From positions 1 to 64,000 of the forward strand of contig CAVQOB010000002.1 of the NCBI GenBank assembly GCA_963714325.1: a stretch of 64,000 bases of DNA, in the 5' to 3' direction. How positions within the stretch are numbered: the stretch's first letter is position 1; each line of letters starts with the position of its first letter. The stretch is from CAVQOB01 sp963714325 (lineage in GTDB: Bacteria; Pseudomonadota; Alphaproteobacteria; Rhizobiales; Hyphomicrobiaceae). Positions 35,593-45,910 of the stretch are shown here, in pieces. The notes beneath the pieces are model-generated. The model did not search any database, had not been told where the DNA came from, and saw only the letters and a list, made by a program, of their open reading frames with translations. The position numbers and the translations under genes are program-made.

Positions 35593-36702
35593 GTGCACCT
35601 AGGCCTGGTCCTCTCGGCTCTGCTGCACGCCTGTCTTCTCATATGGGCGGTCATCGCTATTAAATCGGCGCCAGCCTTGAAGACGCCGGAGCAGATCCCG
35701 GTCGAGGTCTCGATCGTCTCCACACTCGATCTCGAAACGCGCCAGCGCCAAGGCAGTGCGACGGCGAAGCAACTGGAGGCCGCTGCCGCCACGAAACCGG
35801 CGCCCGCCAAGCCCGTTGAAGCCAAGCAGGAAGCGCCGAAACCCCCGCCGCCCGCGGCACTGCCGCCGCCGCCACCGGCGGCCGTCGAGGAACCGCCACC
35901 TGCGCCTGTGCCGGAGCCGGAGAAGGTCGCGGCGCTGGCAATACCGCCGCCACCGACCCCGCCGCCTGGCCCGACACCGGACGAGCAGAAACTGCTGGAA
36001 GAAAAGTTGAAGGAAGCCGAACGGCTGGCGGACGCCGAGGCGAAAGCGCGCGCGGAGTCTGCCGCGAAAGCCAAGGCCGAAGCGGAAGCCAAAGCAAAGG
36101 CTGAGGCTGAAGCCAAAGCCAAAGCGGCGGCGGCAGCCGCTGCCAAAGCAAAAGCCATCGCCGACGCCAAGGCCAAAGCAGTTGCCGACGCCAAGCGGAA
36201 GGCAGCTGAAGAGGCCAAGAAATTCGACGCCAGCAAGATCGAGAGCCTGCTGAAGAATGCCCCCGACGAGGCGCCGCCCGATGATCTGCTCGACAAAGAC
36301 CCACGCAAGCGCGGCGCGGTCGCAGCCCAGACGCCGACGCCCACCAACACCAAGAACAAGGGGCCGGTGGCCGGAACGGCGACCGGCACCGACACGCGGC
36401 TGACGGCGAGTGAAGAGGACTTCATGAAAAACGTCATCAATTCGGCATTGCAGCAGTGCTGGAACAAGCCGGCCGTCGGTGGCGGCGAACGGGCGCCGGT
36501 TGTGAAAATCAAATGGCGGATGCGTCAGGACGGCAGCGTCGACGGCGTGCCCCAAGTGGTCGATCGCATCACCTCGCCGCTGGCACAGGCGGCCGCCGAT
36601 GCGGCAGTGCGCGCGGTGGTCAAGTGCGAGCGATTTGCGCTACCACAGGCCAAATATGCGGCTTGGCGAGAAATCACCTGGGAATTCGATCCCAACAAGT
36701 GA
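35593..36702 (+). CDS. tolA: Cell envelope integrity protein TolA
   Basis: A 369-residue TolA. An N-terminal membrane anchor (about 1-20) is followed by a Pro-rich stretch (about 72-128), a long Ala/Lys/Glu helix (about 137-212, repeats such as KAEAEAKAKAEAEAKAKA), and a C-terminal periplasmic domain (about 275-369) ending WEFDPNK. TolA spans the periplasm linking TolQR to Pal/TolB. A GTG start 5 bp after tolR is used. Its stop overlaps a possible but unlikely upstream start of tolB. Confidence 0.92.
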   Translation: MHLGLVLSALLHACLLIWAVIAIKSAPALKTPEQIPVEVSIVSTLDLETRQRQGSATAKQLEAAAATKPAPAKPVEAKQEAPKPPPPAALPPPPPAAVEEPPPAPVPEPEKVAALAIPPPPTPPPGPTPDEQKLLEEKLKEAERLADAEAKARAESAAKAKAEAEAKAKAEAEAKAKAAAAAAAKAKAIADAKAKAVADAKRKAAEEAKKFDASKIESLLKNAPDEAPPDDLLDKDPRKRGAVAAQTPTPTNTKNKGPVAGTATGTDTRLTASEEDFMKNVINSALQQCWNKPAVGGGERAPVVKIKWRMRQDGSVDGVPQVVDRITSPLAQAAADAAVRAVVKCERFALPQAKYAAWREITWEFDPNK

Positions 36703-36770
36703 TGGCCGCAAAGTTGGTGATAGATGCGCGCAGTATCGCCTATGCCGCCCCAGAAACGACTGAGAGCCCG

Positions 36771-38123
36771 ATGTCACACTTCGATCGACCCGCAATTGCC
36801 AATCCAAGCCGCCGGGCGTTCGTCGCCGGTGGCAGTGCTTTGGCGGGGCTGACCACAACGTCGCCGCGTCAGGCTTGGGCCCAATTCAGCGGCCGCCAGA
36901 CCGATGGTCAGATCGCGCCACGCCCGATCGCAATCCCCGAGTTTTTTGGCGACGACGCAAAGTTCGGCGCCGACGTCGCCAACATTGTTGCAGCGAACCT
37001 CGAGCGCTCCGGCTTGTTCCGGCCGCTTGATCGCGGCGCTTTCATCGACCGGATCGGCGATCTCAATCAGGTGCCGCGCTATCGCGATTGGAAGTCGATC
37101 GGCGCCGAAGCGCTCATCGTCGGCCGCACTGCGCGTACGCCCGATGGCCGCCTCACCGCTGATTTCCGTCTGTATGACACCATCCTCGATAAGGCCATCG
37201 ACGGCAAAAGCATCGCAGCACCGGCTGCCAACTGGCGCCGCCTCGGCCATATCGTCGCCGATCGCGTCTATGAAAAATTGACGCAAGAAAAAGGCTATTT
37301 TGATACGCAGATCGTCTATGTCGACGAGACCGGCCCCAAGGATCGACGGTTGAAGCGACTGGCGATCATGGATCAGGACGGCGCCAATGTGCGGCTGCTG
37401 TCGCAAGGCAAAGAACTTGTGCTGACGCCGCGTTTCAGTCCGACGCGGCAGGAAATTACCTTCACGCGTTACGAGCAGCAGGCGGCGACCTCGCGGGTGT
37501 TCGTCATGAACCTCGATACCGGCCAACGCGACCTGGTCGCCGACATGCAGGGCCAGATTTTCGGCCCGCGTTTCACACCTGATGGTCAGCGCATCGTCAT
37601 GAGCATCTCCGAACAAGGTGCGACGAATCTGGTCGAGATGGATCTCAGATCCAAGCAGATGCGGCGGCTGTCGCAGGGCAACTCCATCGATACAGCACCG
37701 TGCTACGCGCCGGATGGCCGGCAGATGGTTTTCGAGAGCGACCGCGACGGAACCCAGCAACTCTATCTGATGGGTGCAGGGGGCGGGCCAGCGCGCCGAT
37801 TGAGCAATGGCGATGGCCGCTACTCGACACCGGTCTGGTCGCCACGCGGCGACTACATCGCCTTCACCAAGCAATCCGGGGGGCGCTTCCTGATCGGTGT
37901 TATGAAGACCGACGGCACTGGCGAACGCATTCTCTCCGACGGTTTCCACAATGAAGGCCCGACCTGGGCACCCAATGGCCGTGTGCTCATGTTTTTCCGC
38001 GAGAGCCAGGGCGCGCAAGGGGGTCCAAAACTTTTCTCAGTCGATCTCACCGGCTACAACGAGCGGCCAGTGCCCACGCCGGCCTTTGGATCCGATCCGG
38101 CCTGGTCGCCGTTGCGGACATAA
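36771..38123 (+). CDS. tolB: Tol-Pal system beta-propeller protein TolB, Tat signal
   Basis: A 450-residue TolB. The N-terminus has a twin-arginine signal: SRRAFVAGGSALAGL near 13-27 followed by QAWAQ. An N-terminal domain (about 45-170) precedes the C-terminal six-bladed propeller, with repeats such as MDQDGANVRLLSQG, MNLDTGQRDL and FESDRDGTQQLYLM. TolB cycles between Pal and TolA in the periplasm. The start at 36771 is preferred over ATG 36702 because it opens directly on the signal. It lies 68 bp after tolA. Confidence 0.95.
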   Translation: MSHFDRPAIANPSRRAFVAGGSALAGLTTTSPRQAWAQFSGRQTDGQIAPRPIAIPEFFGDDAKFGADVANIVAANLERSGLFRPLDRGAFIDRIGDLNQVPRYRDWKSIGAEALIVGRTARTPDGRLTADFRLYDTILDKAIDGKSIAAPAANWRRLGHIVADRVYEKLTQEKGYFDTQIVYVDETGPKDRRLKRLAIMDQDGANVRLLSQGKELVLTPRFSPTRQEITFTRYEQQAATSRVFVMNLDTGQRDLVADMQGQIFGPRFTPDGQRIVMSISEQGATNLVEMDLRSKQMRRLSQGNSIDTAPCYAPDGRQMVFESDRDGTQQLYLMGAGGGPARRLSNGDGRYSTPVWSPRGDYIAFTKQSGGRFLIGVMKTDGTGERILSDGFHNEGPTWAPNGRVLMFFRESQGAQGGPKLFSVDLTGYNERPVPTPAFGSDPAWSPLRT

Positions 38124-38562
38124 CCGTCCTATTGGCCGCCCGGCCGGTGACGTCGCCGCAATAGTCCATAGGATCGCCGTCACCGGGATGTGCCAGCAAT
38201 TCGGCGCGATGCCATTGTTTACGCTTTGTTAATTGCTGTGGCGGCCAACACGCACCAGCGTGGCATTTCCGCATCAAGTCATGTGGAAACGTGCCTCATC
38301 GGTCCCTCTATCCTTGATCTCCGGGCGCTGCACCGGTACCCAATTGATCTGCGATAGCCGATGATTAGTCTTCAGACGACAAACTTGAAGGTTTTCAGAA
38401 GCACGATCGTTCTGACGACGGTCATCGCAGCGGTTTCCTCTCGGGGGGCCGTCTAGGAGTTCCGCACAGGGCAATAAGCCGGGCGCGGACGTACTGACTG
38501 CTGAGCAGGTCAAGCGTGTAATCGCTCGGCTTAGGAAGTGGACTAAAACTAGGAGAGAAGAC
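38124..38562. other. Gene-free stretch upstream of small lipoprotein
   Basis: About 440 bp between tolB and the 40-aa lipoprotein gene. Frames on the reverse strand here are low-complexity shadows. No clear terminator for tolB was found. The last 20 bp carry the AGGAGAGAAG ribosome site of the next gene; a promoter must lie upstream. Confidence 0.45.
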
Positions 38563-38685
38563 ATGAAGAAGATTATCGTTCTCGCTGCTGTACTTTCGGC
38601 CGTTGCTCTTGGCGCCTGCCGCAAGGAAGTCGAACACAAGCCGATGAAGCTCGGCGCCGACGTCTCGGTTGAGCGCACGCGCTAA
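38563..38685 (+). CDS. Tiny predicted lipoprotein (40 aa)
   Basis: A 40-residue frame too short for most gene tables. AGGAGAGAAG precedes the ATG, a strong ribosome site. MKKIIVLAAVLSAVALGAC is a lipoprotein signal with lipobox ALGAC (Cys19). The mature part (about 22 residues) is short and charged. A well-formed hairpin terminator follows at 38737-38783, so it is a complete transcription unit. The entericidin-like size and the position between tolB and pal suggest an envelope role, but function is unknown. Confidence 0.78.
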   Translation: MKKIIVLAAVLSAVALGACRKEVEHKPMKLGADVSVERTR

Positions 38686-39107
38686 GCTGGACTTCGGTTG
38701 TGATCCTTGGCTGCCAGGGCTAGGGTGCACTGCTCAAAGGCCGTTCCACTCGCTATGGCGGTGGTTCGGCCTTCAGTGTTTTTGGGGCCCCATTACGGTC
38801 CCGTTTGTCGATTAGTGATTCCCTGGATTCGGCTCCGTTTAGCGCCCCGAGTTGTGCAAATCGTGGAAAACTGCCGCCGGATGGCTTGCCGTTCTGCCCA
38901 ATTCAGCACTTGCTGGCCCGGTTGTCCGCGTATTCGGCCACATTTTTGAACGAAGCGTCCGCTAAAGATGCATCGAATGACCAGCGCGAATCGCGCCGAG
39001 GGTCAACCAAGAGATCAATGCTTTCCCGGTTTGCGCAGCGATCATGCAGGATCGGCCCAATTCGACGAAGGCGGCGCCCAAAACGGGTCCAGGAAGGGAA
39101 CTAACTG
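38686..39107. other. Gene-free stretch holding a terminator, upstream of pal
   Basis: About 420 bp. The left part contains the terminator at 38737-38783. The remainder has no gene-like frame and should contain the pal promoter; GGAAGGG precedes the pal ATG. Confidence 0.5.
38737..38783 (+). terminator. Intrinsic terminator of the small lipoprotein gene
   Basis: Perfect stem AAGGCCGTTCCAC / GTGGTTCGGCCTT with an 11-nt loop (TCGCTATGGCG), followed by CAGTGTTTTT. This is the clearest Rho-independent terminator in the window. Confidence 0.85.
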
Positions 39108-39671
39108 ATGCAAGGCACGAATTCAGGACGCGCGGCGTTGCAGCTGATGTCGACGCGAGCTTTGCGGTTTGCCGTGCTGGTGGTTGCCGGATTGGCAGTT
39201 GCGGCATGCTCGAATACACCGAAGCCTGAGAACCAACTTGGCCAGGGCGGCGCCGGTGGTGCCAATGGTCGTGGCAGCGCGACCCCTGGCTCAGCCAAGG
39301 ACTTCAGCCAGAACGTCGGCGATCTCGTTTATTTCTCAAGCGATAGCGTTGATCTGACGCCGGAAGCGCAGCAGACCCTGCAGGGTCAAGCCCGCTGGCT
39401 GCAGCAGTACGCCCAGTACACCATCACCGTCGAAGGCCATGCGGACGAACGTGGCACGCGCGAATACAACATCGCGCTTGGCGCGCGGCGTGCCGAAGCA
39501 GTGAAGGCTTTCCTTGGCCGCAATGGCGTCGCCGCAGCCCGGTTGCGCACGATCTCCTACGGCAAGGAACGCCCCGTCGCGGTTTGCAACGACATCTCGT
39601 GCTGGTCGCAGAATCGTCGCGCTCAGACCGTGCTCAACAGCCGTGGCGGTCCCGTCGCGCAGGCGAACTGA
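39108..39671 (+). CDS. pal: Peptidoglycan-associated lipoprotein Pal
   Basis: A 187-residue Pal. A lipoprotein signal ends in VAAC (Cys34). The C-terminal OmpA/MotB domain has VYFSSDSVDLTPEAQ, VEGHADERGTREYN and NRRAQTVL. Pal anchors the outer membrane to peptidoglycan and binds TolB. GGAAGGG lies 9 bp before the ATG; an internal ATG 13 codons in is an alternative start. Confidence 0.96.
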   Translation: MQGTNSGRAALQLMSTRALRFAVLVVAGLAVAACSNTPKPENQLGQGGAGGANGRGSATPGSAKDFSQNVGDLVYFSSDSVDLTPEAQQTLQGQARWLQQYAQYTITVEGHADERGTREYNIALGARRAEAVKAFLGRNGVAAARLRTISYGKERPVAVCNDISCWSQNRRAQTVLNSRGGPVAQAN

Positions 39672-39855
39672 AATTTGGCGGACCGGGACGACGGCAATCT
39701 GTGACTATGAGAATGCTCGTGCGGCTGGATCAGGTGATCCGGCCGCATTTGTTGTGCTCGATGCGGCGGCTGGCCGCACTTTTCTCACTTTGGCCTGAAT
39801 CATGGTGGACAGTCCGGCCAGATTACTCGGGCCATGAGGGGAACGTCCCTTGTTG

Positions 39856-40929
39856 ATGTTTGCGCGCAGTGCAGCGTCGAGTCGGAAAAGTGTGGCGCGG
39901 CAGGCCGTGTTGAGCGTGGGTCTAGCGGCGCTGACATCGTTCCAGGCTCAAGCCGATGATCCCCGGTATGTTGGCAGGTCATGGCGCGCCGACGTGGCGC
40001 AGGCCGATCCCTATCGGAGCAATACTGTCTCCCGCCCGGTGCCAACGAGCACGAATGCTGAACGCGACGCCATCGCGATCTATGCCGATGCGCGCAATGA
40101 TATCGACAACGGTCGCGCGGCCCAGGCCGAGCGTCGACTTGAATTGCTCGTTGCCCGCTATCCCGATGCTGCCATTGCGGACTTGGCGCGGCGCGACCTG
40201 CGGCGGCTTTATAGCCGATTGCCATCAGCTGCCTCGACGAATGTTCTCATTGAACCGCCCCGCGATGTCAGGGCGGCGGCTCAGCCAGCCAGCCGTCCGG
40301 CTTCGATGCCGGCACCTTACGCCCTCGGCCGCGGCGACATTTCTCCGCCCGTTCCCGAATCGACGCCGTCGGCAGGGACACCGGCTCGCCCTGCGTCTCA
40401 GCTGGTTCTCCCGCCGGCTGCTTTGCCACAGCCCGTGTCGGCGCCGGCCATTGTCGCTGCGGCCGAACAGTTCCGCACCTACGCCGGCGACCGCATCTTC
40501 TTCGGTGATGGCAGTGCCGACATCGGTGGTCGCGCGCGCGCAGCGTTGGAGGCCCAGGCGGCTTGGCTTCTCCGCGTTGCCCAAGCCGTATTGACCGTTG
40601 AAGGTCATGCCGACGATCGCGGCACGCCAGAGTTCAACATTGCCATCGCAGAACGCCGCGCTGACGCGGTTCGGCAGCGTCTGACCGAACTTGGCGTTGC
40701 ACCCGATCGCATTCGGCTCGTCATTTTCGGCCGAGACCAGCCAGTCGTACAATGCAATGAACCAGCCTGCGCCGCGCAAAATCGCCGGGTGGTGACGGTG
40801 ATAACCGGACTGTCGCCGGGGGCAGAGCGTCGGACGGGCGTGACGATTGCTGAACCGCGTGCTGACCAACGGCCCGTCCCAGGCAGTGGTGAGCTGATTC
40901 GGCCGCTGAACGCGGCGCAGCGGCGGTAA
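39856..40929 (+). CDS. OmpA-family periplasmic protein, Pal paralogue
   Basis: A 357-residue protein. A signal peptide ends near QAQA-DD (no lipobox). The middle is Pro/Ala-rich. The C-terminal OmpA domain (from about 215) repeats the Pal motifs RIFFGDGSADI, VEGHADDRGTPEFN and NRRVVTVI, including the same CN...C pair seen in Pal. It probably binds peptidoglycan like Pal but is not membrane-anchored by lipid. It lies 184 bp after pal and before cpoB. Confidence 0.88.
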   Translation: MFARSAASSRKSVARQAVLSVGLAALTSFQAQADDPRYVGRSWRADVAQADPYRSNTVSRPVPTSTNAERDAIAIYADARNDIDNGRAAQAERRLELLVARYPDAAIADLARRDLRRLYSRLPSAASTNVLIEPPRDVRAAAQPASRPASMPAPYALGRGDISPPVPESTPSAGTPARPASQLVLPPAALPQPVSAPAIVAAAEQFRTYAGDRIFFGDGSADIGGRARAALEAQAAWLLRVAQAVLTVEGHADDRGTPEFNIAIAERRADAVRQRLTELGVAPDRIRLVIFGRDQPVVQCNEPACAAQNRRVVTVITGLSPGAERRTGVTIAEPRADQRPVPGSGELIRPLNAAQRR

Positions 40930-41102
40930 CGGTGTCGAGCGTTGACAATCCTGGCGCTTCAGCCGAACAGTTTCTCCCAGCAGTCGCCAGCAAGCCATCA
41001 ATCCGGCCGACGTGATGTCGTAAATCGGTGATAGCAAAATGGCCTGAATGCCGATCGACCGGTCAAACCGCTAGTATACGATAGCAAGTGTCGGCTGATC
41101 CC

Positions 41103-42143
41103 ATGAGCGTGACGAAAATGAGCTTCACCAAATTGAGTCCGACCATGCAGCCATTCCGAGCACGCTATTGTTTCAATGCCGCCGTTGCTGCGTTTGCATG
41201 CGCCGCCGCGCTGACGGCTGGCAACGTGGCTGCGCAGCAACCCCAACCCGGCACGCAAACGCGCCCCGCTCAGAAGCAGGCAACGCCGGCGCAGCCGAAA
41301 GCCCCGGTCGATTCGGCCGAGTCCGCTGCGCGCAGCTCCGACAGTGCGCTGCGCCAGCGCATCGAGCAGCTGGAAGAGCAGTTGGCGGATATGCAGGTGA
41401 TGGTCGGCACGCTTGAGTCGCTCGCCAAAGGGGGGGGCGGCAACGCCGCGCCATCGCGTGGCAGCGCAGGTAGCGGTGCCGACGCCGGCCGCGTCGAAGG
41501 TTTGGAATCGCAAGTGCGTCAACTGTCGCAACAAGTCGAGCAGCTCGCAGGCCAAGTCCGCGCCATGGGCGGCCGGGCCGCCGCAGTGCCACGCGACGAG
41601 AGCGAGCCGAGTGTCCGCCCGCCACGCGGCGCAAGTACCGCTCCAGTCCCGGGGCCAGGCTCGGCGAGCATTGGCGGGTTTGGTTCGACGACAGTAACAC
41701 CTGACACTGGTGCACCCGATCAGATCGGGCGTGTGCTGCAGGGCGGCGCAGGTGACGGCAACCCGAAGCAACTCTACGAGACCGCCTACGGTTACCTGCT
41801 GCAGCAGGATTATGCTTCGGCCGAAACGGCGTTTGACGAGTTCCTCAAGCGTCATCCGAGCGATGGATTGGCTGGCAATGCGCAGTACTGGCTTGGAGAG
41901 TCGCATTTCGTGCGCGGCCAGTACAAGGCGGCAGCTGGCGCGTTTCTGAAGGGCTATCAGACCTATGCGCGCAGTGCCAAGGCACCGGACAGCCTCTTGA
42001 AGTTGGCAATGTCGCTGGATCGCCTTGGCCAGAAGGATGCCGCCTGCTCCTCGTTCGGAGAACTCAACGCCAAATTTCCGCAGGCCCCGGCCTACGTGAA
42101 AAATCGCGCCGACAGCGAGCGCCGCCGGCTCGGTTGCGTCTGA
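41103..42143 (+). CDS. cpoB: Tol-Pal coordinator CpoB (YbgF)
   Basis: A 346-residue exported protein. A signal peptide (to about VAAQ, 47) is followed by an N-terminal coiled coil (about 80-110; LRQRIEQLEEQLADMQ) that trimerises, a second short coiled coil, and C-terminal TPR repeats (about 220-340; YGYLLQQDYASAETAFDEFL, then GESHFVRGQYKAA). CpoB links the Tol-Pal complex to PBP1B during septation. ATG 41103 is chosen; a GTG five codons earlier is also open. Confidence 0.94.
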   Translation: MSVTKMSFTKLSPTMQPFRARYCFNAAVAAFACAAALTAGNVAAQQPQPGTQTRPAQKQATPAQPKAPVDSAESAARSSDSALRQRIEQLEEQLADMQVMVGTLESLAKGGGGNAAPSRGSAGSGADAGRVEGLESQVRQLSQQVEQLAGQVRAMGGRAAAVPRDESEPSVRPPRGASTAPVPGPGSASIGGFGSTTVTPDTGAPDQIGRVLQGGAGDGNPKQLYETAYGYLLQQDYASAETAFDEFLKRHPSDGLAGNAQYWLGESHFVRGQYKAAAGAFLKGYQTYARSAKAPDSLLKLAMSLDRLGQKDAACSSFGELNAKFPQAPAYVKNRADSERRRLGCV

Positions 42144-42187
42144 TCGACGATGGCCGGCCACCAGCGCTGCGGCGAGGCACGCTCTCT

Positions 42188-43555
42188 ATGGCTGACGGCA
42201 CCGATGTTGGAATGGATCATGATCGCGGCGACGCGCTGATTGCGGCCGCCGTCGCCCAACTTCGTGCAACCGGCGTCAATGTCGCCGCACTCGGCATCGC
42301 CGTATCCGGCGGCGCCAATTCCATGGCGTTGATGGCTCTGGTCGCCGGATGGGCAAAACGCCTCGGTGAGGCGGCGCCCCGCCTCCACATCCTGACCGTC
42401 GATCACGGCCTCCGCCGCGAGGCTGCGAGCGAAGCGGAGCAGGTGGCTATCGCTGCGCGACGCCTTGGCCTCACCCACACGACGTTGACGTGGACCGGCG
42501 ACAAGCCGGCGACCAGCCTTCAGGAAGCGGCACGAAACGCCCGCTATCAGTTGCTTGGAACATGTGCGCGCGAGCACGGCCTCGCCGCCATTCTGGTCGC
42601 GCATACCGCCGATGATCAGATGGAAACGTTTCTCATGCGCCTCGCACACGGCTCCGGTGTCGATGGCTTGGCCGGCATGGCGGTCCTCTCACGTCGTCAG
42701 GATCTCCTGCTGTTGCGGCCATTCCTCGACGTCGCTAAAAGTGAACTCGTGGCGACGCTTAAGTCGGCCGACATTGCGTGGAGCGAGGACCCGAGCAATC
42801 GCAATCTCGCGTTCGAGCGGATTCGTGTCCGCCAAGCAGCGCCTGCGTTGCGCGACATTGGCCTCACCACCGGTGCCATCGGCATGACGGCCAAGCGGCT
42901 TGCAAGGGCCAGCGTCGCTCTCGAAGCGGCAACAACGCATTGGCTCGGCGACGCCACGCTGTTCGCCGGCGCGGAATTCGGTTTTGCCCGCTTTGATCTG
43001 GAGCGCTGGCGGACTTTCCCGGAGGAATTGCACGTCCGCGCGTTGACCGCGCTGCTGCTGGCCATCGGCGGACAAACAACGCCCATCGCGATGACTCAGA
43101 TCGAAAACCTCGTCACCCGGCTGCAGGAGGGGATCCCGAAAGGCTCGACCCTTGCGCGTTGCGTGCTGTCGATCGCCAGCGGCGGCGTCACAATCGTCCG
43201 TGAGGATCGCCGCGGCGAACTGCCCGTGCTGACCTTAACCCCTGGCGAGACTGTCCGTTGGGACAATCGGTTTGCCGTTAGCCTCTCCGCCGGGGCCGAT
43301 CGCCCGGTCGAGGTCAGGGCGCTGGGAGCGGACGGCGTCAAACAATTAACCGCTGACGGAATGCTCTTGCCGCCCCTGCCCGCCGGGGCGATCCGGACGT
43401 TGCCGGCCTGCTGGCGCGGGTCCGACCTGCTGGCTGTGCCAAGTCTCGTCAGTCACTTTCCGCCTGGAACTTCACCGGGTGCATTGGCCCGGAATGGCAC
43501 GGCCAACGCCTCATTCCTGGCTTTTCCGGGCTTTAGACCGACAATTCGGGCATAA
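42188..43555 (+). CDS. tilS: tRNA(Ile)-lysidine synthase TilS
   Basis: A 455-residue TilS, which converts C34 to lysidine in tRNA-Ile(CAU), an essential decoding step. The PP-loop reads SGGANSM (40-46), where most family members have SGGxDS; the Asp is replaced by Asn. AHTADDQMETFLMRL and the linker LLLLRPFLDV are otherwise typical. The start at 42188 is inside a frame that is open from 42134 and overlaps cpoB. Its stop is 215 bp before ftsH, the usual partner order tilS-ftsH. Confidence 0.92.
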   Translation: MADGTDVGMDHDRGDALIAAAVAQLRATGVNVAALGIAVSGGANSMALMALVAGWAKRLGEAAPRLHILTVDHGLRREAASEAEQVAIAARRLGLTHTTLTWTGDKPATSLQEAARNARYQLLGTCAREHGLAAILVAHTADDQMETFLMRLAHGSGVDGLAGMAVLSRRQDLLLLRPFLDVAKSELVATLKSADIAWSEDPSNRNLAFERIRVRQAAPALRDIGLTTGAIGMTAKRLARASVALEAATTHWLGDATLFAGAEFGFARFDLERWRTFPEELHVRALTALLLAIGGQTTPIAMTQIENLVTRLQEGIPKGSTLARCVLSIASGGVTIVREDRRGELPVLTLTPGETVRWDNRFAVSLSAGADRPVEVRALGADGVKQLTADGMLLPPLPAGAIRTLPACWRGSDLLAVPSLVSHFPPGTSPGALARNGTANASFLAFPGFRPTIRA

Positions 43556-43770
43556 GAAGAATGGTCAAGAGTTGGACTGGCCAACTTGGCAAACATCCTG
43601 CAGATGCCTATCTTAGGAAGACGATGCACTTGTGGTAACGAAACAGTTGCCAATCCGTTGCTAGATAGGACCGTTGGTGATCGGCCAGCCACGGCCTACC
43701 CGCTGGACGCACGGTTCAGCCCATGCCGACCAGAATACGCCTCGGAGCGAGGCGGGTGAGAGGGAATTCT

Positions 43771-45699
<1,929 letters not shown>

Positions 45700-45720
45700 G
45701 GGACCACTGAGCGTGTACGC

Positions 45721-45746
45721 AGTTGCGCGATGCAATGTGCGCAACT
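45721..45746. terminator. Possible hairpin after ftsH
   Basis: Perfect arms AGTTGCGC and GCGCAACT around a 10-nt loop, 22 bp after the ftsH stop. There is no T run, so it may act as an RNA-stability or Rho-assisted site rather than an intrinsic terminator. Confidence 0.4.
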
Positions 45747-45910
45747 CGTATATGCCTTGAATTGTGTGAGACATCGAGATCGGTGCACCAGCCCCGGTCT
45801 CGTTGTCGTTTTACGGCCGAAGAAGCGTGTAATCCGGTCTTGGTGCACGCCCAGGCTTACTGTAGGTTTCGCTGGGAATTCCGCGACTGAGCCCCTACTG
45901 GAGGATACGC

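Noticed and set aside
36702..36770. Earlier start of tolB overlapping the tolA stop
   Set aside because: It would put 23 residues before the Tat signal; ATG 36771 starts directly at the signal region.
38274..38730. Reverse-strand frames over the small lipoprotein gene
   Set aside because: They lack a ribosome site and protein features, and run antisense to a frame with strong RBS, lipobox and terminator.
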